Source: JAAEUB01 sp964550345
GTDB lineage: Bacteria > Pseudomonadota > Alphaproteobacteria > Rhodobacterales > Rhodobacteraceae
Length of the DNA stretch: 64,000 bases
NCBI GenBank assembly: GCA_964550345.1
Contig: CAZJYZ010000011.1
Span: forward strand, 1 to 64,000
Reading direction: 5' to 3'
Positions 25,481 through 33,243 of this stretch are shown piece after piece. The first letter of the stretch is position 1, and the number at the start of each line of letters is the position of its first letter. The notes beneath the pieces were generated by a model, which was not told where the DNA came from, searched no databases, and saw nothing but the letters and a program-made list of their open reading frames with translations. Made by a program: the position numbers and the translations under genes.

Positions 25481-25513
25481 GTCAGGCTCCTCTTAGCAGT
25501 CTTCAGTCTATCT

Positions 25514-26131
25514 TCAATCTGTGCAAACCACGCGGGCCAGCGCATCAAGCTCGGTCGCGGCTTTGCTGCCCGGCTCCAGCTCGCTAACCGAAAGCCCTTC
25601 GGAAAACGAGCGGCGAAACGCCAGACGCTGCACCAGTTTCGGCATGACCGGGGTGACGCCGCGCAGCATGGAAAGGGCTTCCAGCGCCTCGGCGTTTTCG
25701 CGGCTGCGCGGATGCGGGTCAGCACGGTTCAAAAAAGCCATGACCGGGGGTAATTTTCCCTTGGGGCGTTCTTCGCGCATGATTTCCAGAAACCGCTGAG
25801 TTGCCCAGATATCTGCCTGGCTGGGCGTAACTGGAATAACCACCCGATCAGCGGCACGAATGGCGGCGCGCATGGCTTCCATATCAGAAGCACCCACATC
25901 TATCAGATAATGCACGCCTTTTTTCTTGCGCGCCGGCAGTTGGTTCACCACCTCAAGTCCGGGCTCAACCTCATCTTCCGCACGGATCGCAGCAACATCG
26001 CTGACGGTGCGCTGCGGGTCGAGATCGCAAACCTGCACTGTATGACCCTGCTCCTGCTGCCACAGCGCAAGATTGAAAACGATGGTGCTTTTGCCGGTAC
26101 CACCTTTGAAATTTGCATAGAGAACGCGCAT
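25514..26131 (-). CDS. ParA/MinD-like ATPase
   Basis: 205-residue ATPase with the deviant Walker A motif KGGTGKST at residues 9-16, CDLDPQRTVSD as the Walker A' region and VHYLIDVGA as a Walker B-like strand. Such ATPases position DNA, proteins or envelope machines. There is no ParB gene next to it and no partition site seen, so a cargo other than DNA is likely. The start at 26131 (MRVLYANFKGG) is preferred over an in-frame ATG at 26158. Part of the RND/dynamin gene run. Confidence 0.88.
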   Translation of the reverse strand: MRVLYANFKGGTGKSTIVFNLALWQQEQGHTVQVCDLDPQRTVSDVAAIRAEDEVEPGLEVVNQLPARKKKGVHYLIDVGASDMEAMRAAIRAADRVVIPVTPSQADIWATQRFLEIMREERPKGKLPPVMAFLNRADPHPRSRENAEALEALSMLRGVTPVMPKLVQRLAFRRSFSEGLSVSELEPGSKAATELDALARVVCTD

Positions 26132-26164
26132 GTCTGCACCCCTTATTTGTCTGCTCACCGCCCG

Positions 26165-26932
26165 CTATTGTTGGGGCTGAGGCTGTATCTGCGTATATCC
26201 CTGCGGCGGCAGGAACATGGCCGGATCAATTGGGCCGACTTTGATGTCTTTCAGCTGCCGGACGATCCCGCCCGGTATTTCTTCGCGCAGCACGACGCGC
26301 AGGCCTGCGTCAAACCACCAGCCGCCAAGGGCTGCGGGTTGATTGGGGCTTTGCACAGCGCTGGTCCACCGTTCAACTGATCGGCCCTCCATTTGCTCCA
26401 TCGCCTGAAAGGTCATGGTCTGGCTGGTACCGTCGGGCCATACCTGGCTAAGTGCGCGGCGCCTGCCGGTATCCCATTCAACTACGGTCACACCTTCAGC
26501 CTGCTGCGATTGAATTTCCCAGCGCTGGGTGATGATGCCTGAAACAGCCCCCTGCCCCGTCAGCTCGCATCGCAGGCCGCTGGCCTGCATTTCAGCCTCG
26601 CTTGGGCATGGGTTTGAAGCGCCTGCGACAGCGTCTTTCACGGACGGGTCGCGGATCTCGGCAAATGTCTGGTTTTGCGGATTCACAAGGAAAGCAACAC
26701 CTTCGGCCCCGCGCATAATCTGGATTGAGGTCTGGCCGTTTGCCTGCATCTCAAGTCGCATATTTTGACCGGATTTCATAATCCGTCCGATCTGTTCACT
26801 GCCGTCGGGCAATATCTGCACGGCGTTCGCCGTAAATGCGCGATCGTCCGGGCTGGCAGATGTCTGGGCCAAGGCCGGGCTGATCACAGCACTCAGGGCC
26901 ATGGCGGCGAAAAGGCGGGCAGCATGTCGCAT
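26165..26932 (-). CDS. Periplasmic protein, DUF4412-like
   Basis: 255 residues with a signal peptide (MRHAARLFAAMALSAVISPALAQ). The body is beta-rich, with a repeated pattern of alternating hydrophobic residues (MRLEMQANGQTSIQIMRG, RWEIQSQQAEGVTVVEWDTG, LRVVLREEIPGGIVRQL) that resembles outer-membrane lipoprotein-sorting-like or DUF4412 domains. Two cysteines (NPCPSE, LRCELT) could pair. It ends in a Gln/Pro-rich tail. Function unknown; its place between secreted low-complexity proteins and ParA suggests a role in their handling. Confidence 0.68.
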   Translation of the reverse strand: MRHAARLFAAMALSAVISPALAQTSASPDDRAFTANAVQILPDGSEQIGRIMKSGQNMRLEMQANGQTSIQIMRGAEGVAFLVNPQNQTFAEIRDPSVKDAVAGASNPCPSEAEMQASGLRCELTGQGAVSGIITQRWEIQSQQAEGVTVVEWDTGRRRALSQVWPDGTSQTMTFQAMEQMEGRSVERWTSAVQSPNQPAALGGWWFDAGLRVVLREEIPGGIVRQLKDIKVGPIDPAMFLPPQGYTQIQPQPQQ

Positions 26933-27000
26933 GGGGCAGTCCTTAGAATATTGGCGCCCTGCCCCGGAATACCGGGACAGGGAAATTTTTTGCGTCAGGC

Positions 27001-27582
27001 TTAGCTGCCGTCTGCAGGTGCCTCAGGTGCTTGTACTTCGGCGTCAGCTGTTGGAACTGCCGGAGCACCCGGGAAACCGGGAGGGGGCATCATGTAGCCA
27101 GGCATCGCCGGGTAAGCAGGCATCTCACCGTCAGCATTCGGTACCATCGGGTAGCCGTAGCCAGGGTAGCCGTAAGGACCGTAGCCCCAGCCGTTACCCA
27201 TTTGGTTGTTGCCATAGCCGGAACCGTAACCGGAACCCGAACCGCTTGTGCGCGAGTTGCCCGAGAAGCTCATGTCAAAGGCGCCGTCGCCAAGACCGTT
27301 ACCGTTGAAGGGACCCCAGTTGTTGCCCCAGCCGTTGTTACCCCAACCGTTGTTGCCGCCCCAGGGCATCCAGCTGTTGTTGCCGCCCCAAGGGGAACCC
27401 CAGTTGTTGCCGCCCCAAGGGGAACCCCAGTTGTTGCCGCCCCATGGGCCACCCCAACCGTTGTTATACCCACCGGGGTATCCGCCGTAACCAGGAGCAC
27501 CGCCCCAGTACTGAGCGTTAGCTTCTGCGGCAGCAAGGCCAGCGGCTGCAGCGATTGCAGCAATCATAAGTGTCTTTTTCAT
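27001..27582 (-). CDS. Secreted Gly/Asn/Trp-rich repeat protein
   Basis: 193 residues. Signal peptide ends near ANA-Q (23/24). Residues 27-95 are Gly/Asn/Trp/Pro-rich, with the nine-residue unit NNWGSPWGG repeated almost exactly at about 50-68 and degenerate copies around it. A short less-biased stretch, GLGDGAFDMSFSGNS, follows, then a Gly/Tyr-rich part (YGPYGYPGYGYP) and a Pro/Ala/Glu tail. The composition and the GDGxFDMSFS segment recall sulfur-globule family proteins of sulfur oxidisers, but this is a resemblance only. It may form a surface or periplasmic matrix. GGAGAGAG precedes the ATG. Confidence 0.72.
   Translation of the reverse strand: MKKTLMIAAIAAAAGLAAAEANAQYWGGAPGYGGYPGGYNNGWGGPWGGNNWGSPWGGNNWGSPWGGNNSWMPWGGNNGWGNNGWGNNWGPFNGNGLGDGAFDMSFSGNSRTSGSGSGYGSGYGNNQMGNGWGYGPYGYPGYGYPMVPNADGEMPAYPAMPGYMMPPPGFPGAPAVPTADAEVQAPEAPADGS
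27377..27430 (-). repeat. Tandem 27-base repeats inside the Gly/Asn/Trp-rich gene
   Basis: Two identical 27-base units at 27377-27403 and 27404-27430, with a partial third from 27431. Each encodes one nine-residue NNWGSPWGG unit. The identity at the DNA level, including third positions, points to recent duplication. Confidence 0.85.
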
Positions 27583-27654
27583 TTCTCTCTCTCCATTTTG
27601 TCCCGGATTAAGTTAGAAGAAACGGGCATCGGGACATATGCCTGTGTCTCGTGT

Positions 27655-27677
27655 GGCAGAGGGGTCCAGCCCCTGCC
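27655..27677 (-). other. Intercistronic hairpin before the Gly/Asn/Trp-rich gene
   Basis: GGCAGAGGGG and CCCCTGCC can pair around a short loop, with a 2-base bulge, in the 108-base gap between two genes of the cluster. It has no T-run. It could protect or process the mRNA so that the structural protein is made at a different level. Confidence 0.35.
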
Positions 27678-27690
27678 GGGTATCTGCGGA

Positions 27691-28434
27691 TCACCAAAAA
27701 CCAAATGGTGCGCCGCCGAAGATCGGAACTCCTGTGTAGGAGTTATAAGAATTATAGGGTGTTCCCCAGCCGCCAAGGCCGGGAACAATGCCAGTGCCAA
27801 AACCGGGATACCCAGCACCGAAACCATTGCCATACGGATATCCGCCAACGCCGCCCGGATAGCCAAATCCAGTGCCAAAAGGCAGGCCGCCAAAGCCATT
27901 TCCGAAGGCTTGCTGGCCGGGATAACCGTACCCGCCATACCCCTGAGCCGGATAGGCGGCGCCATAGGGCAGTTGGGCTGGGGCAGCATATTGCGGCCCC
28001 GGTTGAACACGCTGTGCCGGTGCCTGACCGGTACTGGCCAAAGACAATGGCGCATAAACAGGTGTCTGTATTGGTGCTGCGGAAGGTGCAGTAGACGTAA
28101 ACGATGCAGCCGGCGCAACCGGAGTTGCAAGCGGTGCATTCAGAGCTTGAATGCCAGCCGGATTTTCAAGACGCAAATCAAGATCTGTAGGGGCGAAAAC
28201 CGGGGTATTTACGCCATTGCCACCAGCCCAGACCTGTATTGGTGTCGCGGTTTGCACAATAGGCGCAACAGGTGCAGGGGCCCATTGGTTGGTGGTTTGG
28301 GAAAATGCATCCCCCGCGAGTGCCAGCCATGCGACTACTGCCAGACCCGCCGTAGCCCGGTAGGCTAATTCCGGCCGGGTTTTGCGGCGGACGCTGTCTA
28401 TGATGGTACAATTTGTCATGCGGTTAGCTTTCAT
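27691..28434 (-). CDS. Secreted Gly/Tyr/Pro-rich protein
   Basis: 247 residues from the ATG at 28434 (a GTG at 28449 overlaps the previous stop and is also possible; GAGGG favours 28434). An unusually long basic N-terminus leads to the hydrophobic AGLAVVAWLALAGDAFSQ, a likely signal peptide. Residues 50-135 are Ala/Pro-rich with PVYAPL at 125-130 and a related TPVFAP at 77-82. Residues 150-247 are Gly/Tyr/Phe/Pro-rich (GYGGYGYPGQ, GNGFGAGYPGFG) and end in an aromatic PFGFW. No catalytic motif. Probably a structural or matrix protein of the cluster. Confidence 0.7.
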   Translation of the reverse strand: MKANRMTNCTIIDSVRRKTRPELAYRATAGLAVVAWLALAGDAFSQTTNQWAPAPVAPIVQTATPIQVWAGGNGVNTPVFAPTDLDLRLENPAGIQALNAPLATPVAPAASFTSTAPSAAPIQTPVYAPLSLASTGQAPAQRVQPGPQYAAPAQLPYGAAYPAQGYGGYGYPGQQAFGNGFGGLPFGTGFGYPGGVGGYPYGNGFGAGYPGFGTGIVPGLGGWGTPYNSYNSYTGVPIFGGAPFGFW

Positions 28435-28445
28435 GGATACGACCC

Positions 28446-29177
28446 TCACCTGTTAACCTGGCCTGGGGCCGGATAGGCGGGCGCATAACCCGGATAAAAT
28501 GGTGCTATCGGCGCGGTGGGCGCTGCCCAATACGGCATTGGGAATGGCCCCTGAAATCCCTGATATCCCGGAAAAGCTGGATAGGCGGGATAAGCAGGAT
28601 AGGCGCGATTGGCAGGGTATTGTGAAGGTTGAGCTACGCTCCGGCCCTGTGTCTGTCCTTGCGCCTGTACATTCGTTGAGATTGCAGCGCCGCCCTGCAT
28701 ATGGGCCTGACCACCAGCAGATTGTGCATTGGTGTAACCCGGGAAGTAACCCGGTGCGACCCGTGTCCCGAAATAGGGTGTAGGTGCCGTCGCACGCGCA
28801 ACTTGATTTATGGGGGCGGCGGTCGCATTCGCAGGGGAGAACTGCGTTGGAGCGACCTGACCGCCCCGCCTGTTTGGGCTGGCATTGGGAGACATGCCGC
28901 CCTGGTCTGATGTGGCTACATTCTGTGCCGGTGCCTGCATCCAGTAGGGAAGTAACTGCCCCTGAGGCGGTGCCCAACGCTGTGTGGCTGCCGGGATCGC
29001 GGATTGCTGCACAGTAGGTGTCGGGGTTGGAGTTTGCACCTGAACCTGATTCGGGCTTGCTTGATACGGCCCCGGAGGCGCAGGCGGATTTCCTCCCCCC
29101 TGGGTTTGCGCCAAAAGAGGAACTGCAGAGGTCAGCGCGACCATTGCCAGGGGCAGTATGAGACGAGTTTTCATCAT
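28446..29177 (-). CDS. Secreted Pro/Gln/Tyr-rich low-complexity protein
   Basis: 243 residues. A signal peptide (MMKTRLILPLAMVALTSAVPLLAQ) precedes a Pro/Thr/Gln-rich region (VQVQTPTPTPTVQQ) and a C-terminal half rich in Tyr-Pro steps (YPANRAYPAYPAYPAFPGYQ, PFYPGYAPAYPAPG). No cysteine and no folded domain is evident. It is downstream of the RND permease by 9 bases and translationally coupled to the next secreted protein. Candidate matrix or surface protein; function unknown. Confidence 0.7.
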   Translation of the reverse strand: MMKTRLILPLAMVALTSAVPLLAQTQGGGNPPAPPGPYQASPNQVQVQTPTPTPTVQQSAIPAATQRWAPPQGQLLPYWMQAPAQNVATSDQGGMSPNASPNRRGGQVAPTQFSPANATAAPINQVARATAPTPYFGTRVAPGYFPGYTNAQSAGGQAHMQGGAAISTNVQAQGQTQGRSVAQPSQYPANRAYPAYPAYPAFPGYQGFQGPFPMPYWAAPTAPIAPFYPGYAPAYPAPGQVNR

Positions 29178-29186
29178 GGTGCTCTC

Positions 29187-32100
29187 CTATTCCTCAGGAC
29201 CCAGAAGGTCGGTGTTTATGCGGATACCCCGCCGTCCGCGTGCCGGCGCCTTTGCAGCGGGTGATTTCGGGGCTGCTTTAGGCTTCGGCGTAGCTTTGGG
29301 CTTAGGTGTAGCTTTAGGTTTAGCGGCAGCCTTTGGCTTGGGCGCGGCTTTCGGCTTTGCAGTTGCTTTGGGCTTTGGCGCCGCTTTGGCCGCCTGCGAA
29401 GCCTTTGGTTTAGGCGCAGCTTTGGGCTTGGGAGCGGGCGCCGGTTTCGGTGCCGCTTTAGGCTTCGGCGCTGCATTAGGCTTCGGCGCTGCTTTAGGCT
29501 TCGGCGCTGCTTTAGGCTTCGGCGCTGCCGCCGGTTTCGGTGCTGCCACTGGTTTGGGTGGCGCTACTGGTTTGGGCGGTGCTGTCGGTGTTTCACTCAC
29601 CGCCACATCAGACGCCGCCGCAGAAGCAGCAACCGGAGCGGCCGCGACAGGAGCTGGGGCAGGTGCTATCGGAGCAGGCTTGATCGAGCCACCACCGCCG
29701 GGTGTTCCGTCATCGTCCCCAGAGTCTGACCGTGCAAACAGCCCGGCAATTGCCCTGAACAGACCTGCAATGATGCGCCAGACAAGACCAAGCACCGCTG
29801 CAATTGCCGAAACAGCTGCGATAATTCCGGTCGCAATCAAGTGGCCAATCGGAGTGTTGCGGCGACGTTCGCGCTGCGCTGTTGCAAGCTGTTCCTGAAT
29901 TTCGGCCGGCGGCGCGGTTACCACCGCGCTATTCGAGGGTGGAAGCTCAATATCCGTTCCCGCAACCAGCGACTTCGAGAAACTGACACAACCCAGAGGG
30001 ATCACGATCAGCGTCAGGATGGTCGAGACCAGCCCGCCGAACATCAGCGAGATCGCCATGCCCTGGAAAATCGGGTCCGACAGGATCACCGAGGAACCGG
30101 CAACCAGCGCGAGGGCGGTTATTATGATTGGGCGTGTCCGGGTCTGGCACGAATAAACCACCGCATCCTCGACGCTCATCCCTTCGGCAACTGCATGGCG
30201 CGAAAAGTCCACCAGCAGGATCGAATTTCGTACGATAATCCCCGCCAGCGCGATGAACCCAATCATCGAGGTCGCGGTAAAGGACGCGCCGAAGAACCAG
30301 TGACCGGGTACGATACCGATCAGGGTCAGCGGGATCGGCGCCATGATGATCGCCGGCATGGTGAAGTTACCAAACTCCCACACAACAAGGATGTAGATCA
30401 GGATAAGTGCCGCCCCAAAGGCCAGGCCCATATCGCGGAAGGTTTCGTAGGTCACCGTCCATTCACCGGTCCATTCCAGAGATGATTTCAGGCTGTCAGA
30501 GGGCGGCCCGATATAGTTGGTGTCCATACGCACACCGTCGGGGGTGGTGTAATCATCCAGCAGGGCCTCAAGCTCAAAGATCGCATAGATAGGCGCACCC
30601 AGTCGACCTGCCACTTCGCCGGTGACATATTCAACAGCCCGCAGGTCCTTGTGATACACCGGAGCATCCATGTCGAAGCGCTCAAATCGGCCAAGTTCGG
30701 AAAGTGGGATCATGGCGCCATTGGCGGACGGGATCGGAAGCTGCCCGAGGCGACCCAGATCTGCACGCACCGCCAGAGGCATTTGCAGATAGATCAGCTT
30801 TGGCTCAAGGGAGCGTTCGCTTTTCACGTCACCAAGGGTAAAGCCGCCCATGGCCATTTCCAGCTGCCGGTTAATGGTCTCAACCGAAACACCACGGCGC
30901 GATGCCTTGTCACGATTGACCACAAAACGCCAGGCTTCATAGGGGCTCTCAAGGAAGCTATCGACGTCAACTACAATCTCAGCCTCTTCAAACAGGGCTA
31001 CCATATCACGGGCAGCCTGCCGACGAGTTTCGGGATCGGGTCCATAGATCTCAGCAACCATGGTCTGAAGAACCGGCGGTCCAGGCGGCATTTCCACCAC
31101 CTCAATGACAGCGCCAAGCTCACGTGCCAGCGGCGTCAGTAAAGCGCGGGCCTCGACTGCCAGGTCCTCGGAAGACTTTTCGCGGTAATGCCGGTCCAGC
31201 AATTGCACCTGAATGTCCGCATTCCAAGATTGCTGGCGCAGGTACGAATGGCGCACCAGACCGTTGAAGTTGAAGGGGCTGGCAGTACCTACATAGGTCT
31301 GGGCCGCAGTCACTTCGGGAATGTTCAGAACTTCTGCCGTCAGCTGGTTCACTACATTGGCGGTAACAGGCAAGGCTGTACCCTCGGGCATGTTCACCAC
31401 GACGTTAAACTCGGGCTTGTTGTCCTTGGGCAGCATTTTGACGGTGACGCCGGTTGTATAGAACAGGCCTACACTCATGATGAACACGGCCAGCAGGACC
31501 ACCGCAAAGACCCAGCCCTTTACGCGCTCGCGGATCAGCGGAACGAGGGTCTTGGCATAGAGGCGCTCAAGAAACTGGTTCTGTTTGTCTTCTTTGTGGT
31601 GCGCGCGTTCCAGCGCCTTGATAGGTGGGCGGAACCATTGCGCCAGCCACGGCGTGAAAATGAACGCCGCAAACAGTGAAAAGATCATTGCTACCGAACC
31701 AAGTGCCGGGATCGGCGCCATATAGGGGCCCATCATGCCGGATACAAAACCCATAGGAAGTAGAGCCGCAATCACCGTGAAGGTTGCCAGAATGGTCGGG
31801 TTGCCCACTTCACGCACCGCGTCAATGCTGCAACTTTCGGTACATTCACCGTTCATAAGCCAGCGACGGTAGATGTTTTCGACCACAACGATGGCGTCAT
31901 CCACAAGGATGCCGATTGAGAAGATTAGCGCGAACAGGCTAACCCGATCCACAGTAAATCCAAGGACCCAGGCCGAGAATACCGTCATCAGGATTACGAT
32001 CGGAATAACAATCACAACCACAACCGCTGCCCGTGGGCCCAGTGCCAGCCAGATCATCAGGGTCACCGCGCCAGTTGCGACAAAGAGCTTGAAGATCAGT

Positions 32101-33230
32101 TCGTTCACTTTTTCATTGGCGGTTTCGCCGTAGTCACGGGTGATTTCCACATGAACGTTATCAGGGATCAGGTTGCCCTGTAGACGCTCAACATAGGCCA
32201 GAATATCGTCGGCGACACTTACGCCGTTTGAGCCAGCCTTTTTCGCGACAGACACCGTAACAGCCGGGGCACCGACCGGGGCTTTGGCGGTAGTTGCATG
32301 GCCATCGCCTTCCTCGGCTTCCTCGGTTTCCTCGCCATGACTGCCATAGGACGGTCCGGTGTAATAGGTAACCATGTTGCTGGCGTCATCGGTAGCCTCG
32401 GTCACCAGAGCAACGTCACGTACATAGGCGGGGGCACCGTGGCTGACGCCCACCATCAGGTTTTCGATATCTCGTGCAGATTGCAGGAACGACCCGGTAT
32501 AGAGTGTAAACACGTTATCGCCGGTTTCCATCGCGCCAACGCCACGTTCGGAATTGGCCGTGCGGATGGTCTGGGCCAACTGGTCAAGACCGATACCGAA
32601 ACCCGCCAGACGCTCGGGGAAAACTTCGACGCGGATGGCTTCGGAACGACCTCCGGTAATGAAGCTTTGCGCGGTTTCCGGCACCTCTTTGAGGCGCTGC
32701 ATCAGGTCAAGGCCAAGGGTGCGCAATGCGGCTTCGTCAACCTCATGGCTCCACAATGTCAGGGTTACGACCGGAACGTCATCAATACCTTTTGGCTTGA
32801 TCAGCGGCTGGCTAACGCCAGGGGGAATTTTATCGAGGTTCGACTGAATTTTATCGTTGAGTTTAACCAGCGACGGGCCAAGCTCTTCGCCAACCTCAAA
32901 CTGAACCGTTACCATGCCACCATGGCGGTCCGAGCGTGAATAGACGTGCTTGACGCCCTGAATTTCACTCATCAACCGTTCCAGCGGGTCGGTAGCCAGA
33001 GACGCGACCTGTTCGGCTGACGCACCGGGATAGGTGAAGAATATATCAACCATCGGCACCGAAATTTGCGGGTCTTCCTGACGCGGGGTAGACATCAGGC
33101 CCATCAGGCCAAGCGCCAGGCAGGTGATCAGCAGCAAAGGCGACAAAGGCGAGTTAATGAAGCCGCGCGCCAGTTTGCCCGCAAGGCCAAGTGCCTCGTC
33201 GTTGTTTTCTATGTTTGGATTGCTTGCCAT
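29187..33230 (-). CDS. RND efflux permease with histone-H1-like tail
   Basis: 1347-residue RND-superfamily proton antiporter subunit. TM1 (PLLLITCLALGLMGLM) is near residue 35. The TM4 segment FALIFSIGILVDDAIVVVENIYR carries the Asp pair of the proton relay. Two large periplasmic loops and a second half with an equivalent transmembrane set complete the usual body to about residue 1170. After TM12 comes a tail of about 175 residues: acidic DSGDDDG, then Ala/Pro, then KPKAAP repeats, ending in RGRRGIRINTDLLGPEE. A periplasmic loop also has a His/Glu insert (SHGEETEEAEEGDGHA). The start at 33230 lies 13 bases after the adaptor stop. Substrate unknown. Confidence 0.9.
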   Translation of the reverse strand: MASNPNIENNDEALGLAGKLARGFINSPLSPLLLITCLALGLMGLMSTPRQEDPQISVPMVDIFFTYPGASAEQVASLATDPLERLMSEIQGVKHVYSRSDRHGGMVTVQFEVGEELGPSLVKLNDKIQSNLDKIPPGVSQPLIKPKGIDDVPVVTLTLWSHEVDEAALRTLGLDLMQRLKEVPETAQSFITGGRSEAIRVEVFPERLAGFGIGLDQLAQTIRTANSERGVGAMETGDNVFTLYTGSFLQSARDIENLMVGVSHGAPAYVRDVALVTEATDDASNMVTYYTGPSYGSHGEETEEAEEGDGHATTAKAPVGAPAVTVSVAKKAGSNGVSVADDILAYVERLQGNLIPDNVHVEITRDYGETANEKVNELIFKLFVATGAVTLMIWLALGPRAAVVVVIVIPIVILMTVFSAWVLGFTVDRVSLFALIFSIGILVDDAIVVVENIYRRWLMNGECTESCSIDAVREVGNPTILATFTVIAALLPMGFVSGMMGPYMAPIPALGSVAMIFSLFAAFIFTPWLAQWFRPPIKALERAHHKEDKQNQFLERLYAKTLVPLIRERVKGWVFAVVLLAVFIMSVGLFYTTGVTVKMLPKDNKPEFNVVVNMPEGTALPVTANVVNQLTAEVLNIPEVTAAQTYVGTASPFNFNGLVRHSYLRQQSWNADIQVQLLDRHYREKSSEDLAVEARALLTPLARELGAVIEVVEMPPGPPVLQTMVAEIYGPDPETRRQAARDMVALFEEAEIVVDVDSFLESPYEAWRFVVNRDKASRRGVSVETINRQLEMAMGGFTLGDVKSERSLEPKLIYLQMPLAVRADLGRLGQLPIPSANGAMIPLSELGRFERFDMDAPVYHKDLRAVEYVTGEVAGRLGAPIYAIFELEALLDDYTTPDGVRMDTNYIGPPSDSLKSSLEWTGEWTVTYETFRDMGLAFGAALILIYILVVWEFGNFTMPAIIMAPIPLTLIGIVPGHWFFGASFTATSMIGFIALAGIIVRNSILLVDFSRHAVAEGMSVEDAVVYSCQTRTRPIIITALALVAGSSVILSDPIFQGMAISLMFGGLVSTILTLIVIPLGCVSFSKSLVAGTDIELPPSNSAVVTAPPAEIQEQLATAQRERRRNTPIGHLIATGIIAAVSAIAAVLGLVWRIIAGLFRAIAGLFARSDSGDDDGTPGGGGSIKPAPIAPAPAPVAAAPVAASAAASDVAVSETPTAPPKPVAPPKPVAAPKPAAAPKPKAAPKPKAAPKPNAAPKPKAAPKPAPAPKPKAAPKPKASQAAKAAPKPKATAKPKAAPKPKAAAKPKATPKPKATPKPKAAPKSPAAKAPARGRRGIRINTDLLGPEE
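29461..29532 (-). repeat. 18-base tandem repeats in the RND tail
   Basis: Four adjacent units of the form GGCTTCGGCGCTGCTTTA on the plus strand, differing at a few bases. They encode KPKAAP-type hexapeptides of the C-terminal tail. Confidence 0.8.
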
Positions 33231-33243
33231 GCTCCGCCCCGCC

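Noticed and set aside
27377..27430. 27-base repeats as a CRISPR array
   Set aside because: The units are adjacent without spacers and lie in frame inside a coding gene, encoding nonapeptide repeats.
27031..28368. Long plus-strand frame (445 codons) opposite two secreted proteins
   Set aside because: It is antisense to two genes with signal peptides and good ribosome-binding sites. Its own sequence is Cys/Arg-rich and without domains.
29187..29898. 246-codon plus-strand frame rich in Gly/Ala/Phe opposite the RND tail
   Set aside because: It is the mirror of the KPKAAP-coding repeats. The minus-strand frame continues a normal RND protein, so the plus frame is a shadow.
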